12,213 nt of DNA from Thiotrichaceae bacterium (GTDB lineage: Bacteria > Pseudomonadota > Gammaproteobacteria > Thiotrichales > Thiotrichaceae), in the NCBI GenBank assembly GCA_027030285.1, contig JALVFC010000185.1, positions 1 to 12,213 on the forward strand, written 5' to 3'. The position numbers were made by a program, and so were the translations under genes. Within the stretch, counting starts at the first letter, position 1. Each line of letters begins with the position of its first letter. This document shows positions 5,900 to 12,213 of this stretch, piece after piece. The notes under the pieces are model-generated. The model was not told where the DNA came from, ran no database searches, and worked only from the letters and a program-made list of their open reading frames with translations.

Positions 5900-7258
5900 T
5901 TGCCCGATTCACAACCTTTACCAACCTCCCCTCGCGCCTGGCATGTTCGTGTGTTGCAGCTTGCCTGGCCGATTATTCTTTCCAATTTGTCTATCCCTTT
6001 GGTGGGTATGGTTGATATTGCTGTCGTGGGGCAGCTTTCTGATGCGCGCTTTATGGCTGCAGTTTCTGTGGGTACGATTATTTTTAGCAGTGTGTTCTGG
6101 ATTTTTGGTTTTTTGCGCATGGGGACGACGGGGTTTGTTTCGCAGGCTTTTGGCCGTTCAGATGAGCATGCGGTGAGTCTTGCTCTGTTGCGTGCTTTGG
6201 GGGTTGCCCTGTTGCTTGGGTTTCTGCTGGTTTTGCTGCAATATCCTGTCGGCTGGCTTGCCTTTAAGCTAATGGATGCCGGAGTCGCGGTGACTGAGAC
6301 GGCTGAAAGGTATTTTTCGATTCGCATCTGGAGTGCTCCGGCGACTTTTATCAATTATTGTGTGCTGGGTACGTTGATTGGTATGCAGCGCATGAAGCTG
6401 GCTTTATTAACGCAGCTGATTCTCAATGGTGCGAATATGCTTTTGGATAGCTACTTCGTGCTGTTGGCGGGTCGGGATGCTGATGGTGTGGCGTTGGCTT
6501 CAATGTTAAGTGATTATCTGGCTGCGGGTTTTGGCTTGTGGTTATTGCGGAATTTGCTCACGCCGCTGTTTTCTGCACCGCTTAAAACCTTGCAGCAATT
6601 ACGCCATCCTGATGCCATTCGTGCGTTGTTTTCGGTGAATGTTAATCTGTTTGTGCGCACCCTGTTTCTGACCAGTGCCTTTTTCTTTTTTACCTCGCAG
6701 AGCGCGCAGTTTGGTACGGTTGTGCTGGCTGCGAATGCTATTTTAATGAATATGTTACAGATGCTGGCCTATGGGCTGGATGGCTTTGCGCATGCGGCGG
6801 AGGCACTGGTCGGTGGTGCTTACGGTAAGGGTGACCGCAAGGCTTTTCGTGCGGCAGTGCGTAGCAGTATGTTGTGGGCAGGGGTTGCGGCATTTCTGAT
6901 TGCCCTGCTCTATGCTTTATTCGGTGGTTTGATTATTCGCTTGTTGACGGGCATTACGCCAGTGATTGAAACCGCTGAAAGCTATCTGCCCTGGCTGGTT
7001 GTCGCGCCGTTAATTGCCGTATGGAGTTATCAGTTTGACGGTATTTTTATTGGTACGACACAAACTGCCATTATGCGCAATACTGTGGGTTTTTCCCTGC
7101 TCATCTATGTTGTGCTGGCACTATTTACAATGCCCTGGTGGGGAAATCATGCCTTGTGGGCATCTTTATTGAGCTTTCTGTTATTACGGGGAATCGCTTT
7201 GGGATTTTATTATCCGCGACTTTTAGCCTCGATCAAGCCAGCTGTTAGTAGCATCTAG
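5900..7258 (+). CDS. dinF: MATE family efflux protein, DinF type
   Basis: This 452-aa integral inner-membrane protein has about twelve hydrophobic segments and matches the DinF branch of MATE cation-coupled multidrug exporters. Telling blocks are Pro-Leu-Val-Gly-Met-Val-Asp-Ile-Ala-Val-Val-Gly near residue 33, Leu-Arg-Met-Gly-Thr-Thr-Gly-Phe-Val-Ser-Gln-Ala-Phe-Gly near residue 72, Ala-Tyr-Gly-Leu-Asp-Gly-Phe-Ala-His-Ala-Ala-Glu-Ala in the second half, and Asp-Gly-Ile-Phe-Ile-Gly-Thr-Thr near the end. The start is TTG (5900) without a clear ribosome site; no in-frame ATG exists nearby that keeps the first helix. The coding strand is G+T rich, unlike the A+C-rich genes before it, which hints at a separate origin. 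The TAG stop lies within the CTAG bordering a MITE-like element. The substrate cannot be told from sequence. Confidence 0.93.
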   Translation: MPDSQPLPTSPRAWHVRVLQLAWPIILSNLSIPLVGMVDIAVVGQLSDARFMAAVSVGTIIFSSVFWIFGFLRMGTTGFVSQAFGRSDEHAVSLALLRALGVALLLGFLLVLLQYPVGWLAFKLMDAGVAVTETAERYFSIRIWSAPATFINYCVLGTLIGMQRMKLALLTQLILNGANMLLDSYFVLLAGRDADGVALASMLSDYLAAGFGLWLLRNLLTPLFSAPLKTLQQLRHPDAIRALFSVNVNLFVRTLFLTSAFFFFTSQSAQFGTVVLAANAILMNMLQMLAYGLDGFAHAAEALVGGAYGKGDRKAFRAAVRSSMLWAGVAAFLIALLYALFGGLIIRLLTGITPVIETAESYLPWLVVAPLIAVWSYQFDGIFIGTTQTAIMRNTVGFSLLIYVVLALFTMPWWGNHALWASLLSFLLLRGIALGFYYPRLLASIKPAVSSI

Positions 7259-7380
7259 GAGCTTGTCCGAGAACTAAGTTTCTTAAAATTTTAATCAATA
7301 TATAGTGGTCATTATAATAGAAAAAACACTATATGTTGTTGCTGTGTTTTTTAAAAGCTAGTTCCCGGACAGCCTCCTAG
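7255..7380. mobile_element. MITE-like element with imperfect terminal inverted repeats and CTAG flanks
   Basis: A 118-bp non-coding, AT-rich element (7259-7376) is bordered on both sides by CTAG (7255-7258 and 7377-7380), consistent with a target duplication. Its ends are imperfect inverted repeats: GAGCTTGTCCGAGAACTA (7259-7276) matches the reverse complement of 7359-7376 at 15 of 18 positions. Inside is a second inverted repeat, ATATAGTG (7300-7307) with CACTATAT (7327-7334). It has no transposase, so it would be moved by a related insertion sequence; IS5-family elements are candidates because they favour YTAR targets such as CTAG. The left CTAG supplies the stop codon of the MATE gene. I cannot name the family from sequence alone. 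Confidence 0.65.
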
Positions 7381-7403
7381 GAGGCTGTCCGAGAGCTAGA
7401 AGC
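7377..7403 (+). repeat. Third, solo copy of the MITE terminal repeat
   Basis: CTAGGAGGCTGTCCGAGAG is followed by a further CTAG (7396-7399) and repeats the MITE end in direct orientation, head to head with the element's right end. The junction forms a perfect 26-bp palindrome at 7366-7391, extendable to 42 bp (7358-7399) with two mismatches. This could be a remnant of a second element or of an excision. Confidence 0.75.
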
Positions 7404-7432
7404 GGTAGTGAGGGACAGCTTACCTGCTACCG
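7403..7432. repeat. Hairpin downstream of the MITE repeats
   Basis: CGGTAG (7403-7408) pairs perfectly with CTACCG (7427-7432), with a possible inner AGG/CCT extension. No T-run follows, so it is not a clear terminator, though it could be what remains of the MATE transcript end. Confidence 0.4.
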
Positions 7433-7494
7433 AAGCCCAAATAATCAAAAATTGCCACCTTACATAGGATTACACTGAATTGTTACGAATAAAA

Positions 7495-7523
7495 TTGAAT
7501 ACCGTAAAAGAGCGGACTACAAT
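7495..7523 (+). promoter_or_regulatory. sigma70-type promoter for the PGES2-like/fdxA pair
   Basis: TTGAAT (7495-7500), a 17-nt spacer and TACAAT (7518-7523) match the sigma70 consensus at 4 of 6 and 5 of 6 positions. Transcription would begin near 7530, leaving a leader of about 40 nt with AAGGAA (7553-7558) before the ATG at 7569. Confidence 0.65.
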
Positions 7524-7568
7524 CTTCAATCAATTAATTATCATATACCGCGAAGGAAATACCATTTT

Positions 7569-8246
7569 ATGATCACACTTTATCAGTTTGATTCCTGCCC
7601 TTTCTGCTGGAAAGTAAAAGCATTACTCAACTATGCGAAACAGCCCTATGACATTGTTGAAGTTTCTCCCTTTGGCATGAAGGAACTGGATTTTACTGAT
7701 CATAAAAAAGTGCCTGTTTTAAAAGATGGTGACGAAATTATTACAGAGTCCGCAACCATCGTTGAGCACGTTAATTCCCGATATAGCAAATTGCCAGTAC
7801 GCGATGATGCCGAAAAATGGTCAAAATGGATTGATGATGTACTGGTTCATTATCTGCCACCCATTATCCACCCGAACTTTACTACCTCCCTGAAAAACTT
7901 TAAGGCGATTATGGCCAATACAAAAATGGGATCTATCAAGGGGTTACTGGTACGTTTTGCTGGAGCTCTGGTCATGCCAAAAATTGCCCGTAAAATGAAA
8001 GCCAAATATGGCATCGAAGATACTGAAGCTGAGTTTCTGGCTGCTATTGACAAATGGGTTACTAGTGGCTTAAACAACAATGCTTTCTTTGGCGGTGAGC
8101 AACCCGATTTAATTGACAGCAGCGTATTCGGGGTACTACATTCAAGTCATGATCTGGGGGTTGTGAAGCTTGCCTGTTCACATAACCCGACTTTTGCTGA
8201 CTGGTACAATGCCTGTTTACCATTGATGTCTCAAAAACCCACGTAA
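7569..8246 (+). CDS. Prostaglandin E synthase 2-like glutaredoxin/GST-fold protein
   Basis: This 225-aa soluble protein has an N-terminal thioredoxin/glutaredoxin domain (about 1-75) with the redox motif Cys-Pro-Phe-Cys (C10, C13), a cis-Pro loop Lys-Val-Pro-Val-Leu (47-51) and the glutathione-contact pair Glu-Ser (60-61). An all-helical GST C-terminal domain follows. Beyond general glutaredoxin 2 likeness, several blocks match human membrane-associated prostaglandin E synthase 2. These are Tyr-Asp-Ile-Val-Glu-Val-Ser-Pro, Lys-Trp-Xaa-Xaa-Trp-Ile-Asp-Asp-Val-Leu-Val-His, and Phe-Xaa-Gly-Gly-Glu-Gln-Pro-Asp-Leu-Ile-Asp with Val-Phe-Gly-Val-Leu near the C-terminus. The membrane anchor of the animal enzyme is absent. 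A prostaglandin role is unlikely in a bacterium; a glutathione-dependent redox or heme-binding role is inferred. It shares a promoter with fdxA, 13 nt downstream. Confidence 0.85.
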   Translation: MITLYQFDSCPFCWKVKALLNYAKQPYDIVEVSPFGMKELDFTDHKKVPVLKDGDEIITESATIVEHVNSRYSKLPVRDDAEKWSKWIDDVLVHYLPPIIHPNFTTSLKNFKAIMANTKMGSIKGLLVRFAGALVMPKIARKMKAKYGIEDTEAEFLAAIDKWVTSGLNNNAFFGGEQPDLIDSSVFGVLHSSHDLGVVKLACSHNPTFADWYNACLPLMSQKPT

Positions 8247-8259
8247 ATGGGTAGAAGCC

Positions 8260-8586
8260 ATGACCTTTGTTGTTACTGAAAACTGTATTAAATGCAAATA
8301 TACCGACTGTGTTGAAGTTTGCCCGGTTGACTGTTTTCACGAAGGACCGAATTTTCTGGTGATTGACCCCGAAGAATGTATTGACTGCGCTGTCTGTGTC
8401 CCCGAATGTCCCGCTGAAGCCATTTTTGATGAGACGGATCTGCCTGAAGACCAGCTGGAATTTCTTGAAATTAATGCCGAACTCGCTGCTTTGTGGCCGG
8501 TCATTAGCCAGATGAAAGAACCACCTGAGGATGCTGAGGAATGGGATGGCGTACCAGATAAATTACAGTATCTTGATCATGGGTAA
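8260..8586 (+). CDS. fdxA: 7Fe ferredoxin (3Fe-4S/4Fe-4S), Azotobacter FdI type
   Basis: This 108-aa electron carrier closely matches Azotobacter vinelandii ferredoxin I. The cysteine pattern fits one 3Fe-4S cluster (C9, C17, C50) and one 4Fe-4S cluster (C21, C40, C43, C46), with the extra conserved C12 and C25. Blocks such as Asn-Cys-Ile-Lys-Cys-Lys-Tyr-Thr-Asp-Cys-Val-Glu-Val-Cys-Pro and the C-terminal Glu-Trp-Asp-Gly-Val are typical. FdI-type proteins act in low-potential electron transfer and oxidative stress response; the partner here is unknown. The gene follows the PGES2-like gene by 13 nt and is probably co-transcribed. Its last 10 nt overlap the 3' end of comEC on the other strand. 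The ribosome site (GTAGAAG) is weak. Confidence 0.97.
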   Translation: MTFVVTENCIKCKYTDCVEVCPVDCFHEGPNFLVIDPEECIDCAVCVPECPAEAIFDETDLPEDQLEFLEINAELAALWPVISQMKEPPEDAEEWDGVPDKLQYLDHG

Positions 8587-10910
8587 CGGGAAAAGACCCG
8601 TCTATGCCAGTAGCGCTGATGTGTTTTTCGATACTCTTCCGTGCGATACACTGTCGCATCTGCTGGAAAGTACACACTGATTTCACCACTGTCTATGGTC
8701 GACAATACTTTGATCCCCTGTTGATGATAACGCTCAAGAATGTGTGGATGTGGCTGATGAAACGGATTGCGATATCCCGCTGAAACCAAAGCCAGACCAG
8801 GTTTAAGTTGTTCCAGAAAGGAGGTATCTGAAGAGCTTTTGCTACCGTGATGTGGCATCAATATTACTTCTGTGCGGGGTAACAGGGTCGATGCCATTAT
8901 GGAACGCTCTGCCTTGATTTCAATATCAGCGGTCAATAACAAACTGTGGTGCTTGTTACTGATGCGCAGCACACAGGAACGGTTGTTGTCACTATCCTGC
9001 CAGCCCTGTTGCGGATTTAATATTTCGAAAGACACACCATCCCATTGCCAATGCATGCCTTGTATACATTCAGTTGTATGTGGAAAAATACTCGTATCGC
9101 TACTCATAATTTGCTTTATGGATAACTTCTCCAGCAACGCAGCAGCTCCTCCCCGGTGGTCAATATCCTCGTGCGAAATCAGCAAAGTGTCGATGTTTCG
9201 TATATTCTTAGCTCTTAGAAAAGGCAGTACAACCAGTTTGCCAGTATCAAATCGCGCATTGGCGCGGGGGCCTGCATCATAGACCAGCACATGATTGGCT
9301 GTTTGCACTACCGATGCCAGACCTTGCCCAACATCCAGTAAGTGGTACTGAAAAGCACCCGTTTTGATTTTTTCAGGCTGAAAAATAAGCAGTGGCATAA
9401 TAAAGACCAGACCTAACCAACGCGCCGGAAATTTACCTGGCAACCAGATCCACAAAAAACCCATAAAAGCCAGTACAAGCAAATAAGCAGGCATATCTGA
9501 GATACTTATCAATGCCCGGGGTGATGAGAAAGCGGATAGCAGATGAAACAGAATATCAACACTATTGGCCGCGAGGTTAAGTAACACAGTTGATACACTG
9601 GTGAACGGGAAAAGCGCCAAACCTAGCAAAGTCAGTGGTACCACAACAATTGTTACCCAGGGAATTGCCAGCAGGTTGGCAATGGGAGAAGACAGTGAGC
9701 CAGTGCCAAAAAACGCCAGCGTAAGTGGCAACATACCAAGCGACAGGGCAAACTGAATGCTTAAAATATCATACCGCTGGCGTCGAATACGCCTCCCCAG
9801 GGTAAACAAAATTAGCGCAACCGCAACAAAGGACAGCCAAAAGCCCTGTGACAAGACGGCTAATGGATCAAATAGCAATACGGCAAATAACGCAATAGAC
9901 AGAATGCTGGATGAAGCAAGCTGTTTTTTAGCCAACAGACTTGCCAAAACCACCAGCACCATGATCAATGCACGTTGAGTGGGCAGTGTAAAACCGGCCA
10001 GCAAGGCATAAACGATGGCAAACACCGCACCAAGTATCGCCCCGGCTGTTCTTGCCGGTATTTTTTGATAAAGCGTTGGGAAAAGCCACCAGATTAACCA
10101 TACCGGAAGAAAACCAAACCCGGCGACCATGCCAATATGCAGACCGGAGATAGCAATGAGATGGTTGGTACCCGTATTCCTTAAGAGCTCCCATTGCTGA
10201 TCAGAAATTGCCGTCCGCTCAGCAACCGCCAAAGCCCCCACTATTGCAGCCAGCTGAGGATCATCTATGCGTTTGTGAATGAGCCTCAGAAGCTTTTCCC
10301 GCCAGGAATTCACGGAAAAATGTGATGCGGGGGCGAGCCGTTTATTGCTTGCTGATTTTCTGACATAACCCGTCGCTATAATCCTCTGCTGAAATAGCCA
10401 CTTTTCATAGTCAAACCCTCCGGGATTCATAAAACCTGAAGGTCTTTTCAGGCGAACCACCATTTGCCAATGCTCACCTGCATGGATCTGGCGCTCGGTT
10501 TTATACCACCCAAGACGGACAACTCCCTGTAACTTCAAGCTTTTATCTGGATTATCCAACAAGTACGAATTATGAATATTTAATCTGAATTTCCACCCAT
10601 TTTTCCGCTGGTAAGGTATACTTGCGACGTCCCCACTGACGATGAGATCCTTTCCTTCCAGTGCTGATGGTAATCGTGTTTCCAAAGTGGCTGTCGCTAA
10701 CCATAGTGCATAGCAGAAACCCGATAAAATACCGACTAAAAACCGGTATTTCCATACAAGAGGACGCAGAAAGGGAAACATCAGGGGAACAACCACTAAC
10801 AACGCCACAGGGCATAACAAAACCCCTCCCTGCCAGGAAGTGACTGACAAGGTCGCGAATTGCTGTGTAAGAAGGATTCCTAGTAAAAACCCGATGGAGA
10901 GAAAGCGCAT
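8577..10910 (-). CDS. comEC: DNA internalization competence protein ComEC/Rec2
   Basis: ComEC forms the inner-membrane channel that passes single-stranded DNA during natural transformation. The 777-aa length is full. An N-terminal DUF4131 region with hydrophobic segments (about 1-200) is followed by the Competence domain (about 220-500) with its hallmark Leu-Ile-Ala-Ile-Ser-Gly-Leu-His-Ile-Gly (251-260) and many membrane helices. A C-terminal metallo-beta-lactamase domain (about 520-755) carries Ser-His-Glu-Asp-Ile-Asp-His-Arg-Gly-Gly (579-588), Leu-Thr-Ala-Asp-Ile-Glu (659-664; the family often has Gly where this has Ala) and Pro-His-His-Gly-Ser (686-690). There is no frameshift, so DNA uptake is possible if pilus genes exist elsewhere. 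It lacks a good ribosome site. It is divergent from the DUF2062 gene and convergent with fdxA. Confidence 0.97.
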   Translation of the reverse strand: MRFLSIGFLLGILLTQQFATLSVTSWQGGVLLCPVALLVVVPLMFPFLRPLVWKYRFLVGILSGFCYALWLATATLETRLPSALEGKDLIVSGDVASIPYQRKNGWKFRLNIHNSYLLDNPDKSLKLQGVVRLGWYKTERQIHAGEHWQMVVRLKRPSGFMNPGGFDYEKWLFQQRIIATGYVRKSASNKRLAPASHFSVNSWREKLLRLIHKRIDDPQLAAIVGALAVAERTAISDQQWELLRNTGTNHLIAISGLHIGMVAGFGFLPVWLIWWLFPTLYQKIPARTAGAILGAVFAIVYALLAGFTLPTQRALIMVLVVLASLLAKKQLASSSILSIALFAVLLFDPLAVLSQGFWLSFVAVALILFTLGRRIRRQRYDILSIQFALSLGMLPLTLAFFGTGSLSSPIANLLAIPWVTIVVVPLTLLGLALFPFTSVSTVLLNLAANSVDILFHLLSAFSSPRALISISDMPAYLLVLAFMGFLWIWLPGKFPARWLGLVFIMPLLIFQPEKIKTGAFQYHLLDVGQGLASVVQTANHVLVYDAGPRANARFDTGKLVVLPFLRAKNIRNIDTLLISHEDIDHRGGAAALLEKLSIKQIMSSDTSIFPHTTECIQGMHWQWDGVSFEILNPQQGWQDSDNNRSCVLRISNKHHSLLLTADIEIKAERSIMASTLLPRTEVILMPHHGSKSSSDTSFLEQLKPGLALVSAGYRNPFHQPHPHILERYHQQGIKVLSTIDSGEISVYFPADATVYRTEEYRKTHQRYWHRRVFSRYP
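8586..8601 (+). other. Small hairpin at the fdxA/comEC convergent end
   Basis: ACGGG (8586-8590) and CCCGT (8597-8601) form a 5-bp stem with an AAAAGA loop, starting at the fdxA stop codon and lying inside the comEC 3' end. Without a T-run it is at best a weak terminator for fdxA. Confidence 0.3.
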
Positions 10911-10932
10911 TTTTTATGCCAAATAGTAAATA

Positions 10933-10956
10933 CTCAGCGTAACCTGAGCAGTTATA
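10933..10956 (-). promoter_or_regulatory. Candidate extended -10 promoter and small inverted repeat upstream of comEC
   Basis: On the minus strand TGGTATAAC carries a TG extension and a -10-like TATAAC (10951-10956), about 40 nt before the comEC ATG; no -35 stands out. Just downstream in the leader, CTCAG (10933-10937) and CTGAG (10944-10948) form a 16-bp operator-like inverted repeat. Confidence 0.4.
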
Positions 10957-10964
10957 CCAGATTA

Positions 10965-10987
10965 GCTGTACTTTTTTGCTGTACTAT
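10965..10987 (+). promoter_or_regulatory. Direct repeat GCTGTACT and candidate -10 upstream of the DUF2062 gene
   Basis: GCTGTACT occurs twice with a 13-bp period (10965-10972 and 10978-10985). The second copy overlaps TACTAT (10982-10987), a possible -10 only about 10 nt before the ATG at 10997. No good -35 and no ribosome site are present, so the transcript could be leaderless or nearly so. Confidence 0.35.
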
Positions 10988-10996
10988 CATTAATTC

Positions 10997-11554
10997 ATGC
11001 CCAGAAAATTTATTAAACGCCACATACCTGATGCCAAACAACTACATAAACATTGTGGTCCCATTGGCATTTTAGGCGAGCATCTGCACCGCCCCAGCCT
11101 CTGGCATCTAAATCGGCATTCTGTTGCCAGAGCATTTGCCATCGGTCTGTTCTGTACTTGGTTACCTATCCCGTTTCAAACCATTGTGGCGGCATTTTTT
11201 GCCATCGTTTTCTGTGCCAATTTACCACTTTCAGTGGTACTGGTTTTTATCTCCAACCCTGTCACCATGCCAGCCATGTTTTATTTTGCCTATCGGCTGG
11301 GTGCGCGCATATTGGGTATTCCTCCAGATGCTATAAACTTTACCTTTAGTTTTGAATGGCTTAACCGCATGATCGAACATATCTGGCAGCCTTTATTACT
11401 TGGCTCGCTCGTGCTGGCTGCACTTTCGGCAATGTTGGGCTATGTACTGGTGCGGATCTTGTGGCGTATTCATATTATCCAGCGCTGGCAACAACGAAAA
11501 AAACGCAAGTTATCCAGCTTGTCAGGGAAACAAAATACGCATAGGTCAGATTGA
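10997..11554 (+). CDS. DUF2062 inner-membrane protein
   Basis: This 185-aa membrane protein is of the DUF2062 family, whose function is unknown. The N-terminus is basic (Met-Pro-Arg-Lys-Phe) and leads into the family signature Leu-Trp-His-Leu-Asn-Arg-His-Ser-Val-Ala-Arg-Ala-Phe-Ala-Ile-Gly (35-50). The Pro-Ile-Pro-Phe-Gln motif (57-61) and Ile-Ser-Asn-Pro-Val-Thr-Met-Pro (85-92) follow. Hydrophobic segments are at about 45-76, 79-105 and 132-157, and the tail is very basic (Gln-Arg-Lys-Lys-Arg-Lys). In Pseudomonas-like genomes a DUF2062 gene sits between lolCDE and comEC, and that adjacency is kept here. The start has no Shine-Dalgarno sequence but gives the usual family N-terminus. It converges on lolD with a 55-nt gap. 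Confidence 0.88.
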   Translation: MPRKFIKRHIPDAKQLHKHCGPIGILGEHLHRPSLWHLNRHSVARAFAIGLFCTWLPIPFQTIVAAFFAIVFCANLPLSVVLVFISNPVTMPAMFYFAYRLGARILGIPPDAINFTFSFEWLNRMIEHIWQPLLLGSLVLAALSAMLGYVLVRILWRIHIIQRWQQRKKRKLSSLSGKQNTHRSD

Positions 11555-11564
11555 TAGTGACTTT

Positions 11565-11581
11565 CCTGGATCATATCCAGG
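11565..11581. terminator. Hairpin between the convergent DUF2062 and lolD genes
   Basis: CCTGGAT (11565-11571) and ATCCAGG (11575-11581) form a perfect 7-bp stem with a CAT loop in the 55-nt convergent gap. Its place suggests transcript ending for one or both genes, but neither side has a T-run, so intrinsic termination is uncertain. Confidence 0.45.
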
Positions 11582-11609
11582 CTACATCAGCGACTATTCC
11601 CCAAGCTAT

Positions 11610-12213
11610 TCAAACCCGCTGTAGATGTCCACCAACCAGGCGATAAATGGTATCCATTTTTTTAGCAAGTGATAGGTCATGAGTGACAACTACGAAAGCA
11701 GTCCCCAGTTCTTCATTCAAACCACGCATCAGGGCAAATATCCTGGTTGCTGTTGCCTGATCCAGATTCCCTGTAGGCTCATCGGCCAGAATCGCCTGCG
11801 GATGGGTCACCATGGCACGCGCAATCGCAGCACGTTGTCTTTCACCGCCAGATAACTGACCGGGCTTGTGATGCAGGCGATGATCAAGTCCCACCTTTGC
11901 CAGCATTGCCTGAGCTTTTTCAGTCGCCTGTTCAACGCTCAAGTTGGCAATCAGCAGAGGCATTGCCACATTTTCCAGGGCAGTAAATTCAGGTAACAAG
12001 TGGTGAAACTGATATATAAAGCCTAGCGACTCATTACGCATTTGCCCGCGTTTCTGATCAGACAGCGCCGCCAGGTCTTGCCCATTTACATAAACTTTCC
12101 CCTGGGTAGGCAAATCCAGCCCACCCAAAATGTGCAACAGGGTACTTTTGCCACTACCGGATGCACCCAGAATGGCGATTTTCTCGCCTTTTGCCACTGT
12201 CAAATCAACGCCC
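11610..12213 (-). CDS. lolD: Lipoprotein-releasing ABC transporter ATPase LolD (5' end missing)
   Basis: LolD is the ATPase of LolCDE, which extracts mature lipoproteins from the inner membrane for transfer to LolA. The gene enters from the right edge: the frame is open to base 12213 (Gly-Val-Asp-Leu-Thr-Val-Ala-Lys-Gly-Glu), so the TTG at 12203 is internal and about 30 N-terminal residues are missing. The Walker A Gly-Ala-Ser-Gly-Ser-Gly-Lys-Ser-Thr, the signature Leu-Ser-Gly-Gly-Glu-Arg-Gln-Arg, the Walker B Ala-Ile-Leu-Ala-Asp-Glu-Pro-Thr and the switch His (Val-Val-Thr-His-Asp) are intact. The Q-loop run Tyr-Gln-Phe-His-His-Leu-Leu-Pro-Glu-Phe-Thr-Ala is close to E. coli LolD and separates it from FtsE or MacB. 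lolC is expected just outside the window. Confidence 0.95.
   Translation of the reverse strand, partial: GVDLTVAKGEKIAILGASGSGKSTLLHILGGLDLPTQGKVYVNGQDLAALSDQKRGQMRNESLGFIYQFHHLLPEFTALENVAMPLLIANLSVEQATEKAQAMLAKVGLDHRLHHKPGQLSGGERQRAAIARAMVTHPQAILADEPTGNLDQATATRIFALMRGLNEELGTAFVVVTHDLSLAKKMDTIYRLVGGHLQRV

Noticed and set aside
5770..6354. 194-codon minus-strand reading frame over the start of the MATE gene
   Set aside because: It lies opposite a well-supported membrane protein, has no family features, and its length follows from the base composition of the gene on the other strand.
7333..7380. Small peptide frame (15 codons) inside the MITE
   Set aside because: ATG-Leu-Leu-Leu start with no ribosome site, lying inside an inverted-repeat element; chance frame.
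12201..12203. TTG as the start codon of lolD
   Set aside because: The frame is open upstream to the window edge and encodes family-typical Gly-Val-Asp-Leu before it; LolD needs about 30 more N-terminal residues.

Overview
The window carries twelve protein genes, ten complete and two cut by the window edges. Together they look like a chromosome segment of a gammaproteobacterium with moderate G+C. The evidence is the phoH-ybeY-corC(ybeX)-lnt order, an Azotobacter-type 7Fe ferredoxin, and the comEC / DUF2062 / lolD neighbourhood known from Pseudomonas-like genomes. I cannot name the species. No rRNA, tRNA, CRISPR array or prophage was seen.

Layout, left to right. (1) 1-3312, plus strand: a tightly overlapping operon of phoH (3' part only), ybeY, corC and lnt, covering RNA metabolism, a CBS-domain transport-associated protein and lipoprotein N-acylation. 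An in-frame 18-bp tandem repeat lies on the phoH/ybeY junction and gives YbeY an (ACAGCC..)-encoded Ser-Pro-Glu-Arg-Val-Asp extension. (2) 3313-3406: a spacer with two overlapping hairpins of REP-like appearance. (3) 3407-5634, plus strand: cobU, cobT and cobC, which assemble the lower nucleotide loop of cobalamin; cobS is absent from this locus. (4) 5635-5899: an AT-rich spacer, then a DinF-type MATE exporter (5900-7258) with a TTG start and base usage unlike its neighbours. (5) 7255-7403: a 118-bp MITE-like element flanked by CTAG, overlapping the exporter's stop codon, plus a third solo copy of its end that creates a 26-bp perfect palindrome. (6) 7569-8586, plus strand: a bacterial homologue of prostaglandin E synthase 2 (glutaredoxin/GST type) followed 13 nt later by fdxA, behind a good sigma70-type promoter. 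(7) 8577-10910, minus strand: full-length comEC, tail to tail with fdxA by 10 bp. It is divergent from a DUF2062 membrane protein (10997-11554). That gene in turn converges on lolD (minus strand, cut by the right edge).

The envelope theme recurs. Lnt completes lipoprotein maturation and LolD powers lipoprotein release to the outer membrane, while ComEC imports DNA. The most unusual items are the coding minisatellite in ybeY, the MITE with its palindromic junction at the exporter stop codon, and the PGES2-like/ferredoxin pair. I found no clear multi-gene system that is wholly new.
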